Source: Gammaproteobacteria bacterium (GTDB taxonomy: Bacteria > Pseudomonadota > Gammaproteobacteria > Pseudomonadales > Azotimanducaceae). Taken from it: DNA of 40,961 nucleotides. The translations under genes and the position numbers were made by a program. Positions 25,410-33,973 of the stretch are shown here, in pieces; within the stretch, counting starts at the first letter, position 1, and the number at the start of each line of letters is the position of its first letter. The DNA lies in contig VGVE01000018.1 in assembly GCA_016874135.1 (NCBI GenBank), positions 1 through 40,961 on the forward strand, written 5' to 3'. The notes beneath the pieces were generated by a model, which was given only the letters and a program-made list of their open reading frames with translations, had not been told where the DNA came from and did not search any database.

Positions 25410-25865
25410 GTGAGCGTCAACACCCAGCCCTGGTTTATTGAGCACATGGCCCTTTGGGCACGAGATCCCGTGAGCGCTCACGACTGGGATACGACCCCGG
25501 TGGGTGGAGCCGGCATTTGTCCAACGTTGTTGCTGACCACGCGCGGCAGGCATAGCGGTGACGAAAAATCCTTGCCACTGTTGTACCAGCCGAGTGGTGA
25601 AGGATTTGTGATCGTGGCAAGTCGTGGCGGTTCAGCCCACCACCCCGGCTGGTATCACAATCTGCAAGGCGACCCCGCTTGCAAAGCCCGGGTCGGGTGC
25701 ATGCACTACCACCTCCTGGCCCGTACGCTGGAAGGGGATGAACGCGCCCGTTGGTGGCATGCGATGTCGCGTTTCTGGCCTGCTTACACCGACTATCAGG
25801 CGCGAACCACCCGCCAGATTCCGGTCGTGATGCTGCGCATCACATCAGCGGAGTTGATTCGTTAG
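25410..25865 (+). CDS. Nitroreductase/deazaflavin-dependent oxidoreductase (Ddn-like)
   Basis: 151 residues of the split-barrel family that includes the F420-dependent Ddn proteins. LLLTTRGRHSGDEKSLPLLY and GFVIVASRGGSAHHPGWYHN are hallmark segments, the latter being the cofactor-binding region. The family uses F420H2 or, in some branches, FMN, often to reduce quinones or nitro compounds. Start GTG 25410 has no clear ribosome site. It ends in TAG, in a plausible place for this family. It follows the exported hydrolase by 31 bp and overlaps the symporter end by 26 bp on the other strand. Confidence 0.85.
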   Translation: MSVNTQPWFIEHMALWARDPVSAHDWDTTPVGGAGICPTLLLTTRGRHSGDEKSLPLLYQPSGEGFVIVASRGGSAHHPGWYHNLQGDPACKARVGCMHYHLLARTLEGDERARWWHAMSRFWPAYTDYQARTTRQIPVVMLRITSAELIR

Positions 25866-27309
25866 TTGCCACTCGACCACCGATTCGCGGATCTGCCGGT
25901 GAATTGAGACTGAGCATAACGTAGACGAGAAGTGAAACCGCCAGCGAAGGGAATAGCTCGTGCAGGACTGCACCCCAGCCCACCAGCATCCACAGGAGAA
26001 GGACCGCCATGCCGCTGACCATGGACGCGATCACCGCGAACCAGCTGCCGCGGTTCCACCAGAGGCCAAGCAGAACTGCCGGAAAAAAGCACACCGCATA
26101 GACACTGCCCGAAAACAGTGTCATCTCGACGATGCCGCCCGGCGGATTGAGTGCGAGCCCGGCTGAAACCACGGCAAACCCGACGACGGCGATCCGGGTG
26201 AAGCGCACGGCGGGCATCTTCGGCCGGACCACCTGGACGACATCGCGCTGCAGCACACTGGCGGCGACCAGAAGCACGCTGTCCATCGATGACATCGCCG
26301 CGGAGATCAGTGCCACCACCAGAAAGTCGGCGACCGGGCCGGGAAAGATCGCCGGATCGTTGATGAGCGTTGGCACGATGCGATCCGTATCGGTGACCCC
26401 ATCGAGCAGGAAGTGCGCATACACCCCTACCGGAAACAGGCAGAACTGGATCAGCGCGATACCGATTACCGCTACCCAGATGCCGGTACGAATCTCGCCG
26501 GCACTGCGCAGCCCGTAAAAACGCGACAGCTGGCGTGGATCGACGAGCAGTTTCAAGGCACCGGAAAGACTCATGCCGATGATCACCGCGGCGGGAACGA
26601 TCGCGCCAAATTCAAAGAGTGGTGCCGTGTCCGGACTCTCCTTGAGCTCAGGCAGACGGGTAATGCCACCTGCCGCATCCGTGACGAAGCCAAAGATGAG
26701 CGCCGCGCCGATCACCATGAAAACGCCCTGTATCACATCGGTGCGCACCACGGACACGAACCCGCCGAGTGTGGTGTAGAACACAACGATGAGCAGCGTG
26801 ATGCCAACCGCAAGCGTGTAGGAGATATCGAGAAACTCCTGAAAAACGTTGCCCGCCCCTTTGAAGATCGCCACCAGATAAAGCACCGACGCGAGGACAA
26901 TCACGATGCCGGATAACACCCGCAGGTACTCGCGACCGGCCGGATGCGGAAAGCGCAGTGCGAGAAAATCCGGCAAGGTCAGCGCATCCTGGCTGCTGAC
27001 AAATGCGTAGAGGCGCGGGGCAACAAACTTCCAGCTCACCCATGTGAACAGCACGATGAGCACCGCGAGGGTCAACCAGGGCAACCCCGAGGCATAACTC
27101 TGCCCGGCGTGTCCGACATAGGAGTTGGTGGAGGCAAACGTGGCGAAGTAGCTGAAGCCAAGGGCAACACCCCCGAGTACCCGTCCACCGACGACATAAC
27201 CGCGGACGTCAGCACTCGCCTTGTTTCCTTCAGACGCATTGCGAAGCAAGAGCACGGTATAACCGACCATCAGCGCGATCAGGAAACCGTGTTCAGATAA
27301 CCAGTCCAA
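25840..27309 (-). CDS. Sodium:solute symporter (SSS family)
   Basis: 489 residues if started at TTG 27309 (LDWLSEHGFLIALMVGYTV). A longer frame reaches 27465, but its first 50 residues are arginine-rich and not membrane-like, so they are left out. About 13 membrane helices, with the SSS-type ATFASTNSYVGHAGQSYASG, a long TLGGFVSVVRTDVIQGVFM segment and an ALISAAMSSMDSVLLVAASV helix holding the Na2-site serines. It imports a small organic solute with sodium; the family includes carriers of proline, sugars and carboxylates. The substrate is not predictable. It is transcribed away from the TauD/CoA-transferase genes. Confidence 0.87.
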   Translation of the reverse strand: MDWLSEHGFLIALMVGYTVLLLRNASEGNKASADVRGYVVGGRVLGGVALGFSYFATFASTNSYVGHAGQSYASGLPWLTLAVLIVLFTWVSWKFVAPRLYAFVSSQDALTLPDFLALRFPHPAGREYLRVLSGIVIVLASVLYLVAIFKGAGNVFQEFLDISYTLAVGITLLIVVFYTTLGGFVSVVRTDVIQGVFMVIGAALIFGFVTDAAGGITRLPELKESPDTAPLFEFGAIVPAAVIIGMSLSGALKLLVDPRQLSRFYGLRSAGEIRTGIWVAVIGIALIQFCLFPVGVYAHFLLDGVTDTDRIVPTLINDPAIFPGPVADFLVVALISAAMSSMDSVLLVAASVLQRDVVQVVRPKMPAVRFTRIAVVGFAVVSAGLALNPPGGIVEMTLFSGSVYAVCFFPAVLLGLWWNRGSWFAVIASMVSGMAVLLLWMLVGWGAVLHELFPSLAVSLLVYVMLSLNSPADPRIGGRVATNESTPLM

Positions 27310-27386
27310 GATCCCGAGATTCCTGAATTGTGTGTGGTGCCGTGGGAGTGGTTGAGGCCGCAGACGATTGGGTACACCATACCCGC

Positions 27387-27584
27387 ATGCGACATCTTCT
27401 CCCAATCCTCGGCGTGCTGGTGCTGATCCTCGGCGTCGTGCTCGCCTTTCGCAAACGCCGAACACCGGGTCTCGACAGCGACTCCGGCGGCAACGCGCTC
27501 ATCATCATTGTGGCCACACTCGGCGCCGCGGTCGCCATCGGTGCATTCTGGTTTTACCTGACCTGGCTTGAATTTGCGTCGTGA
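27387..27584 (+). CDS. Small two-helix membrane protein
   Basis: 65 residues from ATG 27387 (MRHLLPILGVLVLILGVVL); the frame is open further upstream but that part is not protein-like. Two hydrophobic helices (about 4-20 and 36-56) flank a positively charged loop (FRKRRTPGLDSDSGG). No homologue is recognised. Its stop overlaps the GTG start of the TauD-like gene (GTGA), so the two are co-translated, which argues that it is real. No ribosome site is evident. Confidence 0.6.
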   Translation: MRHLLPILGVLVLILGVVLAFRKRRTPGLDSDSGGNALIIIVATLGAAVAIGAFWFYLTWLEFAS

Positions 27585-28441
27585 CGCTGACCGTCAAACC
27601 TGAACGGCACGGCTTTGGCGCCACGGTTACCGGTTTTCTGGCCTCAACCGCAGATGACGGCCTGATCGATACACTCCGTCGCATCTGGCTCGATCACCAG
27701 GTGCTCTCTTTCCCTGATCAGCCGATGACACCCCAGGACCTCACACGCTTCACGCGCCGGTTTGGCGATTTCGGCGTGGACCCCTTTGTTGCACCACTCG
27801 AGGGACACGACCACGTTCTCGAAGTACGCCGCGAATCCTCGGAGCGAGTCATACCGTTCGGCGGTACCTGGCACTCGGACTGGTCTTTTCAGGAATGTCC
27901 ACCAGGCGCCACCTTGTTGCATGCCCGGGAGGTTCCCCCACGAGGTGGCGAAACACTGTTCGCTGACGGTTACCGGGCTTTCGAAGCGTTGTCCACGACG
28001 CTGCGTTCCGAACTCGAGGAGATGACGGCGCTGCATTCCGCGCGCCGACCTTATTCACCCGCAGGATTCCTGGCCGGCGGCGGGCCGCAGCGCAGCATGA
28101 AGATCACGCCGTCCGACCACGCGAATACGATTACCGAACATCCGCTGGTGCGCGTGCATCCGGAAACCGGCCGCAAAGCGCTTTGGGTCAATCGTGTCTA
28201 CACCATCGGCATCCGCGGCCTGGGCAGCCAGGAAAGCGAACGCCTGCTGCATTCACTCTGCGAACACGCCGTGCGTGACCAGTTTGTGTTCGCCCATCGC
28301 TGGACGCGGGACACCCTGTGTATGTGGGACAACCGTTGTACCCAGCATTGCGCACTCGGTGGCTACGATGGTTACCGGCGGGTCATGTACCGGACCGTAG
28401 TCGCAGGCGACCAGCCAAAAGGTCCTCGAGGTGGACACTGA
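27581..28441 (+). CDS. TauD/TfdA-family Fe(II)/2-oxoglutarate dioxygenase
   Basis: 286 residues. The iron triad is His98 and Asp100 in TWHSDWSF and His256 in CTQHCA, with the 2-oxoglutarate arginine at 266/267 (YRRVMYRTV). The N-terminal GFGATVTGF and the central PRGGETLFADGYRAFEAL are typical. It hydroxylates a small carboxylate or sulfonate, often releasing a leaving group. Start GTG 27581 overlaps the small membrane gene, and the CoA-transferase begins two bases after its stop, so the three form one translational unit. The substrate is unknown; the CoA-transferase partner points to a carboxylic acid. Confidence 0.92.
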   Translation: MTLTVKPERHGFGATVTGFLASTADDGLIDTLRRIWLDHQVLSFPDQPMTPQDLTRFTRRFGDFGVDPFVAPLEGHDHVLEVRRESSERVIPFGGTWHSDWSFQECPPGATLLHAREVPPRGGETLFADGYRAFEALSTTLRSELEEMTALHSARRPYSPAGFLAGGGPQRSMKITPSDHANTITEHPLVRVHPETGRKALWVNRVYTIGIRGLGSQESERLLHSLCEHAVRDQFVFAHRWTRDTLCMWDNRCTQHCALGGYDGYRRVMYRTVVAGDQPKGPRGGH

Positions 28442-28442
28442 C

Positions 28443-29723
28443 ATGCAGGAACCGCTCACCGGTATCCGTGTGGTTGAGATGACCATCGCCGTTCAGGGGC
28501 CGGCAGCAGGTCTGTACCTCTGCGATATGGGTGCCGAAGTGATCAAGGTCGAACCTCCTCTCGGAGATCCGAACCGGTATGGTCGTAATGTCGACAACCC
28601 GACGCCCGCGGGCACACTCGGTCCGCAGTTCGTTGCGGTAAACCGTGGCAAACGATCCGTCTGCCTCGACGCATCCACAGACCTCGGCAAGCAGGCGATT
28701 CACGCCCTGCTCGCAACTGCTGACGTGTTCCTCACCAACTACCGCGAAGATGCAATCGAACGGATGGGTCTGGGCTGGGATACGCTGCATGCGCGTTATC
28801 CGCGGCTCATCCACGCATCGGTCAACGGTTTTGGGCCCAAAGGGCCGGATGCAGGCAAAGCCATGCTGGATGGCGCCGCGGTTGCGCGCGGTGGCCTGGC
28901 GCACATGACGGGCAGCGGCAACGGTCCACCCAACGTTCCCGGTGCGATCATTGGCGACACCGCCGGTGCGATGCAACTCGCCCTCGGCACGATGACGGCC
29001 TTGTTGGCGCGCGAACGCACTGGCATTGCACAACGGGTACAGGTGAGTGCGCTCGGCACCCAGCTCTGGTTGCAACAATGGGAGCTCACGCACACCGCGA
29101 TGACCGGCGCAGCGCTCACCCGTTCCGGCCCACACCATCCGAACATCCGCGGACCGTACGGCGTCTACCAGACCTCATGTGGTGGCGCGATCCTCCTTGC
29201 GCAAACGATGGCGCAGGAAGCCTGGGATGCGATCTGCATCTTCGGAGACATTCCCGAATACGCCTTCGATGAACGATTCAATACGCCGGGTAAACGTTTG
29301 GGGGAAGGCATGACCCAGGAAACGTCCGCTGAAATCCGGGCAGCACTGGCACGCGCCTTCATGATCCACACGGCCACCGAATGGGATGCGTTCCTGCGCA
29401 CCCAGCCTGAAGCCATCTGGGAGCGGGTGCGTTCCTGGCACGAAGTGCTCGAAGACCCACAAAGCCACGCCAACGGTTACATCACCCGGGTCGACGTTCC
29501 CGGGCTTGGGCCCGTGCGTACCGTCGGTGCGCTGGTGACCTTGAGCGAGACGCCTGGCAGTGTGAAAGGAGGTCCGCCCCTGCTCGGCGAAGGTAACGAT
29601 GAAGTTCTGGGGCGATGCGGCCTTTCCGCCGAAGAGATCAGCGCAATCACCGAACGGGCTACAGCGGTACGTGAAGCTGCGTTTGCGGCGCTGCTGGGGG
29701 ATTCAAACAGCGCGGAAAGCTGA
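28443..29723 (+). CDS. Class III CoA-transferase (CaiB/BaiF family)
   Basis: 426 residues from ATG 28443, which has GAGGTGG upstream; an earlier in-frame start is within the TauD end. Catalytic Asp172 in IIGDTAGAM forms the acyl-aspartyl/CoA intermediate. LTGIRVVEMTIAVQGPAA and GAEVIKVEPPLGD at the N-terminus, VNRGKRSVCLD, and a LGEGNDEVL near the end are family signatures. It moves CoA between carboxylic acids. It probably works with the preceding dioxygenase. It is convergent with the GFA gene, 20 bp between stops. Confidence 0.93.
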   Translation: MQEPLTGIRVVEMTIAVQGPAAGLYLCDMGAEVIKVEPPLGDPNRYGRNVDNPTPAGTLGPQFVAVNRGKRSVCLDASTDLGKQAIHALLATADVFLTNYREDAIERMGLGWDTLHARYPRLIHASVNGFGPKGPDAGKAMLDGAAVARGGLAHMTGSGNGPPNVPGAIIGDTAGAMQLALGTMTALLARERTGIAQRVQVSALGTQLWLQQWELTHTAMTGAALTRSGPHHPNIRGPYGVYQTSCGGAILLAQTMAQEAWDAICIFGDIPEYAFDERFNTPGKRLGEGMTQETSAEIRAALARAFMIHTATEWDAFLRTQPEAIWERVRSWHEVLEDPQSHANGYITRVDVPGLGPVRTVGALVTLSETPGSVKGGPPLLGEGNDEVLGRCGLSAEEISAITERATAVREAAFAALLGDSNSAES

Positions 29724-29743
29724 CAGAGTCTTTCAGCCGGACA

Positions 29744-30175
29744 CTATTCCGGGAGTGTAATCCCGGAACCACCAAACTCCTTCGGCATGTCCTGGTACTT
29801 CGGCAATCCGTCTTTCACCGACAGCGTCTTTTCGCTGTAAAACACGTGCAGCGCACCGTGGTGTTTGAATGATGGCACCGTGTTGAGGTACACATCAAAC
29901 ATCCCCATGGCGGGATGATCGGTGAAGATGTGGCCACCGCAGGTCTTGCAGAACTTGCGCTGGCTACCCGGTGTCTTCGCAAACGTACCGATGTTGTCGG
30001 CGCCGCGGGTCACCTTCACGCTGTCTGGCGACCACAGGCTGAACGCGTTGATCGGAGCGCCTGCCCAATGTGCGCAGTCGGTGCAGTGGCAGTAACCCAT
30101 GGCGTTGGGAGCACCGCTGACTTCGAACGTTACCGCGCCACAGAAGCAGCTCCCGGCATGTGGATTTCCACTCAT
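29744..30175 (-). CDS. GFA-family (glutathione-dependent formaldehyde-activating-like) zinc protein
   Basis: 143 residues from ATG 30175, which has AGGAGGAG upstream. The zinc cysteines are all present: CFC at 10-12, CHCTDC at 29-34 and CKTCG at 76-80. The ending EFGGSGITLPE followed by TAG is a natural GFA terminus, which shows that TAG is a working stop codon in this genome. Most such proteins are not proven formaldehyde enzymes; some are S-hydroxymethylglutathione synthases. It is the last gene of a minus-strand run with a cupin and an acyl-CoA dehydrogenase, with gaps of about 48 bp. Confidence 0.9.
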   Translation of the reverse strand: MSGNPHAGSCFCGAVTFEVSGAPNAMGYCHCTDCAHWAGAPINAFSLWSPDSVKVTRGADNIGTFAKTPGSQRKFCKTCGGHIFTDHPAMGMFDVYLNTVPSFKHHGALHVFYSEKTLSVKDGLPKYQDMPKEFGGSGITLPE

Positions 30176-30223
30176 GTGTCTCTCCTCCTCACAGGTGCGC
30201 ACCCCGTGCGCGATTAATCAAGT

Positions 30224-30568
30224 TCATTCTGATCTTGACCCGGGCGATGCAAAAAACACCAGCAGCGTCATGTCCTCTTCGATCTCGAAGAACGAGTGAT
30301 TCTCCGTAGCGCCGACATACAGAAGGCTGCCTGGTCCCACGATCCGTTCCGTATCGCCGAGTCGCATTTTTGCCTTGCCGGCAAGCACGTAGTAGATCTC
30401 GTCTTCATCGTGCGGTGCCTGCATGTCCCGCGCACCCGCCGAAAGCCGGTACAACCCGCAGGACAACGTCGGCACCTTGAGAAACTCGCGATACTGCACG
30501 GGCTTTGAGCCGAGAGATGCCATGAGAGATGGCAGATCAAATACTTTCCAGGTGTCTTCATCACTCAT
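30224..30568 (-). CDS. Small single-domain cupin
   Basis: 114 residues from ATG 30568 (a TTG at 30580 is also possible). Cupin motif 1 appears as PHDEDEIYYVLAGKAKM and motif 2 as GPGSLLYVGATENHSF. The metal-binding pattern H-x-E-x-E is partly altered (HDEDE), but a histidine and acids remain. It may be a metal-dependent isomerase, dioxygenase or effector-binding protein. It lies between the second acyl-CoA dehydrogenase and the GFA gene with short gaps, so it is likely part of the same operon. Confidence 0.82.
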   Translation of the reverse strand: MSDEDTWKVFDLPSLMASLGSKPVQYREFLKVPTLSCGLYRLSAGARDMQAPHDEDEIYYVLAGKAKMRLGDTERIVGPGSLLYVGATENHSFFEIEEDMTLLVFFASPGSRSE

Positions 30569-30616
30569 GGTGTTCAGCAACCTTCGCGTCTGACATTCAA
30601 CTTTGAAAGAACCGGC

Positions 30617-31888
30617 TCAGTTGCCGAAGTCCCAGCTTTCGCCGGCGTGATAGCGCCGCAGCACCAGTTTCGCGATGAGGATCTTGTGCACCTCGTCCGG
30701 ACCATCCGCGAGTCTCAGTGTGCGCGCGCCCTGATACATACCGGCAAGTGGCAGGTCACCGCTGACCCCGGCGGCACCCCACACCTGGATGGCCCGGTCG
30801 ACGACGCGATGATAGGCGGCGGGCACATAGACCTTGATGGAGCTGATGTCGACACGTGGATCTGCGCCGGCTTCCATCTTCTCCGCGCAGTGAATGGTCA
30901 TCAGCCGCGCCGACTGGATGTCCATGTAGCTGTCGGCGACGAAGCCCTGCATGAACTGTTTGTCCTCGAGCTTCTCGTCACCATGCACCTTGCGCGTCAT
31001 GAGCCGTTCGATCATGAGATCGAATGCACGCCACATGGAGCCAATGGAATTCATGCAGTGGTAGACCCGGCCGGCACCGAGCCGGTCCTGTGCGGCCTGA
31101 TGCCCGGTACCCGTGCGTCCGAGCTGGTTCTCCTTCGGTACCCGCACGTTGTCATAGATGATTTCGCAGTGGGAAGACGCTCGCCCCCACACCGGCACAC
31201 CCCGCACGATCTTGAGCCCCGGTGCGCCTTTCGGAACGATGATCTGCGTCATCTTCTCATTCTTGCCCGTGGGATCTTTTGGATCTGCAGTGCGACACAT
31301 CACCACGTAGAAGTCCGCCGCGTGGCCGTTCGATGTGAACCACTTGTGACCATTGATCACCCACTCGTCACCTTCAAGTACCGCGCGGGTGGTGATCGCT
31401 GTTGGATCGGAACCCGGATTGTGGGGTTCGGTCATGGAGAACGCCGACTGCATGCGACCTTCGGTGAGTGGCTTCAGCCATTTCTCGTGTTGTTCCGGTG
31501 TGCCGTATTTCACGAGGATTTTCTGGTTGCCGGAGTTTGGTGCGACCACACCGAACAACGATGCGGCACCCGGGCTGTAGGACAACACTTCGTTCATGTA
31601 GGCGTGTTGCATGAAGGAAAGACCCATGCCGCCGAACTCCTGTGGGAGGTGAGGCGCCCAGAGCCTCGCCTTCTTGACCTTGTCCTGTATATCGCGCCGG
31701 AGGCTCTTGGCCTCTTCGATCACTTCCTTGGGCGTGGTCGAGGATCCGTCGGACATCCAGCCCCAGAGCTTGCCTTCATTCGGCAGGATTTCCTTGTTGA
31801 CGATCTCGGCGGTTGCAAGCCGGATTTCGTTGACCTCGTCATCCAGCGTCGGTACCGGTTTGACGTTCATTTTCAGGTTCGTGGCCAT
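30617..31888 (-). CDS. Acyl-CoA dehydrogenase (ACAD11-like), second copy
   Basis: 423 residues, intact. AFSMTEPHNPGSDP, WVINGHKWFTSNGHAAD, AQDRLGAGRVYHCM, QVWGAAGVSGDLPLAGMYQ and LADGPDEVH are the usual stations of the fold, with Asp in place of the catalytic Glu, as in the other acyl-CoA dehydrogenase of this window. The two copies are clearly diverged relatives rather than recent duplicates. It shares an eleven-base leader TGAGGGGGGAA with the first copy, eight bases before the ATG. It heads a run with the cupin and GFA genes. The acyl substrate is unknown. Confidence 0.93.
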   Translation of the reverse strand: MATNLKMNVKPVPTLDDEVNEIRLATAEIVNKEILPNEGKLWGWMSDGSSTTPKEVIEEAKSLRRDIQDKVKKARLWAPHLPQEFGGMGLSFMQHAYMNEVLSYSPGAASLFGVVAPNSGNQKILVKYGTPEQHEKWLKPLTEGRMQSAFSMTEPHNPGSDPTAITTRAVLEGDEWVINGHKWFTSNGHAADFYVVMCRTADPKDPTGKNEKMTQIIVPKGAPGLKIVRGVPVWGRASSHCEIIYDNVRVPKENQLGRTGTGHQAAQDRLGAGRVYHCMNSIGSMWRAFDLMIERLMTRKVHGDEKLEDKQFMQGFVADSYMDIQSARLMTIHCAEKMEAGADPRVDISSIKVYVPAAYHRVVDRAIQVWGAAGVSGDLPLAGMYQGARTLRLADGPDEVHKILIAKLVLRRYHAGESWDFGN

Positions 31889-31976
31889 GGCGTGTTCCCC
31901 CCTCAGGTTCGTTCGGCATCAACGGATGCTATTTCAAATCAGGACTTTCGCTCCAGCACATCGATCAGCGCACTGA

Positions 31977-32444
31977 TCAGACGGTTTCATTCAAGCGTCG
32001 ATGATGTTCAACAATCACCTCACTTCCGAGTGTCGAGCCATCGTTCTTGCCAATGGTCAGCGCAGGCCAGCGGCCGTCCGCAAAAACGAACAAGACCATA
32101 CAGCCTTCGGGTCCCGCCAGAAGCGGTCCATAACCCCGATTAGCGAGACCGACGCGGATATCACCGGCCTTGTGCCACGTCGCACCGACCTTCTGGGTGC
32201 CTTCGAGCAGGATCTCGGTGTAATCACAATCATGAGTATGGGCTTCGACGTAGGTACCGGGCGGAAACCAGACCTTGAAGACCGTGGGCGATGCGGAACT
32301 GGTCGGATCCCCTACCTTGTAGTGCCGGGTGACCACACCGGTCGGCAGCGTGGTTGAGTCCAGCTGTTCCCAGGAAAAGGCCGTGTGCCCCTTCCGTTTC
32401 AGCTCCGCGGCAACCTCGGTGTCAGCTCTTTGCACCATCATCAC
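31977..32444 (-). CDS. Cupin-domain protein
   Basis: 155 residues. The cupin core is visible: FKVWFPPGTYVEAHTHDCDY (first motif with HTH and the acidic residue) and EILLEGTQKVGATW, then GDIRVGLANRGYGPL. The start is among three consecutive start-like codons (GTG ATG ATG) at about 32436-32444, with no clear ribosome site. Divergent from the metallo-beta-lactamase-fold gene, with 134 bp between. The role could be ligand binding or a dioxygenase-like reaction; not assigned. Confidence 0.82.
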   Translation of the reverse strand: MMMVQRADTEVAAELKRKGHTAFSWEQLDSTTLPTGVVTRHYKVGDPTSSASPTVFKVWFPPGTYVEAHTHDCDYTEILLEGTQKVGATWHKAGDIRVGLANRGYGPLLAGPEGCMVLFVFADGRWPALTIGKNDGSTLGSEVIVEHHRRLNETV

Positions 32445-32546
32445 TATCCGGTCAGTTTTGGTTCGTTATATCCAAAGTTGCCGCCCGCCGCACCCGCTTC
32501 ACACTTCCGGTCACATTTCCAACCCTGTCCGGGTCACCCTGATGGC

Positions 32547-32552
32547 TATAAT
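32547..32552 (+). promoter_or_regulatory. Probable -10 element for the first MBL-fold gene
   Basis: A perfect TATAAT lies 26 bp before the ATG at 32579, in the divergent gap. No good -35 is found at 16-18 bp (the bases there read CCCTGTCC), so either an activator helps or the -10 match carries the promoter. Confidence 0.4.
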
Positions 32553-32578
32553 GCCGGCACACGACAGCGAGACCTTCG

Positions 32579-33679
32579 ATGCACGAACTCAGCTACCCCT
32601 GGTCCGACCACGTGCCACAAGGCGTGAGCCGAGAAGTGGCACCGGGCGTTCGCTGGGTCACGATGCCCATGGGCGGTTCACTCACCCATATCAATCTCTA
32701 CCTGCTCGAGGATTTCGACGGCTGGTACGTGGTCGACACAGGGCTCAACAACAAGGAAACCCTTGACCTGTGGCACGACGTGTTCCGCACCGAACTCGGT
32801 GGCAAACCCGTCAAAGGCGTGATCTGCACCCACATGCACCCGGACCACATCGGTCTCGCCAAGGCAATTACCGATGAATACCGTTGCCCGCTCTACATGA
32901 CCCGCGCCGAGTATTACCAGGCGCGCTCGTTCAGTGGCAGTGCTGGCAGCCATCATCACTCCGCCTGGCTCGGGCAGCAGTTCTACACCCGTGCCGGCAT
33001 GCCCCTCGAATACCTGCAGAAGCTCGCCGAGATGTGGAGCAAACGAAGTTCGGATGGCATGACGATGGGCGAGATGCCTTCCGGCTACCAGCGCCTCGAA
33101 GATGGCGACATCCTCAGCATCGGCGGGCGCGACTGGCGCATCGCGGTTGGTGAAGGCCATTCACCGGAACACGCTTGTCTCTATTGCCATGAACTCAAGG
33201 TGATGTGTTCCGGCGATCAGATCCTGCCGGTGATCACCAGCAACGTCAGCGTTCACCCCACGGAACCCGATGCGAACCCACTCAAGGTGTGGATGGAGTC
33301 GCATGACAAGTTCCTTAGAACGCCGGACGACACGCTGATCCTGCCGGCGCACAACCGCCCGTTCCATGGTGTACGCGCGCGGCTGCGTCAGCTCATCGAT
33401 CATCATGACGACCGCATGCTGGCGATCGAAGAAGCGTGTGTGGAACCGCAGATCGCACGCGATCTGTTGCCGGTGCTGTTTTCGCGGCAACTCGATCCGC
33501 GACAAACCATGATGGCCCTCGGCGAAGCCATCGCGCACCTGCACCTGCTGATGTACCGCAATCGCATTGAACGCACGCTGCATGCAGACGGGCAGTACCG
33601 GTTCCGCTCCATCGATCCGTCTCTGGCACGTCGGCGTCACCCGCATGCCGGGCCAAGCGAAGTGCCTGAGGTGGTTTAA
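32579..33679 (+). CDS. Metallo-beta-lactamase-fold hydrolase with C-terminal extension
   Basis: 366 residues. Metal motif HMHPDH at 85-90, then EGHSPEH, the bridging aspartate in CSGDQIL and a late histidine in ILPAHNRP. The last 100 residues (ARLRQLIDHHDDRM onward) form a helical extension of the kind seen in a large bacterial subgroup annotated as MBL-fold or lactonase/thioesterase-like hydrolases. Probably cytoplasmic, with two metal ions. The substrate is unknown. A 93-residue membrane protein gene starts 12 bp downstream. Confidence 0.9.
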   Translation: MHELSYPWSDHVPQGVSREVAPGVRWVTMPMGGSLTHINLYLLEDFDGWYVVDTGLNNKETLDLWHDVFRTELGGKPVKGVICTHMHPDHIGLAKAITDEYRCPLYMTRAEYYQARSFSGSAGSHHHSAWLGQQFYTRAGMPLEYLQKLAEMWSKRSSDGMTMGEMPSGYQRLEDGDILSIGGRDWRIAVGEGHSPEHACLYCHELKVMCSGDQILPVITSNVSVHPTEPDANPLKVWMESHDKFLRTPDDTLILPAHNRPFHGVRARLRQLIDHHDDRMLAIEEACVEPQIARDLLPVLFSRQLDPRQTMMALGEAIAHLHLLMYRNRIERTLHADGQYRFRSIDPSLARRRHPHAGPSEVPEVV

Positions 33680-33691
33680 CCCGCACCTTCC

Positions 33692-33973
33692 ATGGATGCC
33701 AAACGGCGTATCGCCAAAATCACTTTCAAGCTGCTGCGCTGGGCCGAGAAAACTCTGCCGCCGGGGGTGCGCGCATTCGTCGGACTGTTGTTCACCATCG
33801 GCGGCATCGTCGGTTTTCTGCCGATACTCGGTTTCTGGATGTTGCCACTCGGCCTCGCGATCATCGCCCTCGACATTCCGCCTTTGCGCCGTCGTATCCA
33901 CTCGTGGATGGTGCGGTTGCACGCAACCGCCTATCCCGGTCGCGAGCCTTATCAGCCGACATCCAGCCAATAA
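33692..33973 (+). CDS. Small inner-membrane protein with a hydrophobic hairpin
   Basis: 93 residues. A basic N-terminus (DAKRRIAKITFKLLRWAEK) is followed by a hydrophobic region at about 28-62 with FVGLLFTIGGIVGFLPILGF and WMLPLGLAIIALDIPPLRRR, probably two short helices. The proline- and glycine-rich turn recalls the PGPGW-type small membrane proteins. It follows the MBL gene by 12 bp and overlaps the end of the next minus-strand gene by 22 bp. Function is unknown. Confidence 0.75.
   Translation: MDAKRRIAKITFKLLRWAEKTLPPGVRAFVGLLFTIGGIVGFLPILGFWMLPLGLAIIALDIPPLRRRIHSWMVRLHATAYPGREPYQPTSSQ

Noticed and set aside
27310..27465. 52-residue N-terminal extension of the symporter
   Set aside because: Arginine-rich, not membrane-like, and it overlaps the divergent small membrane gene.
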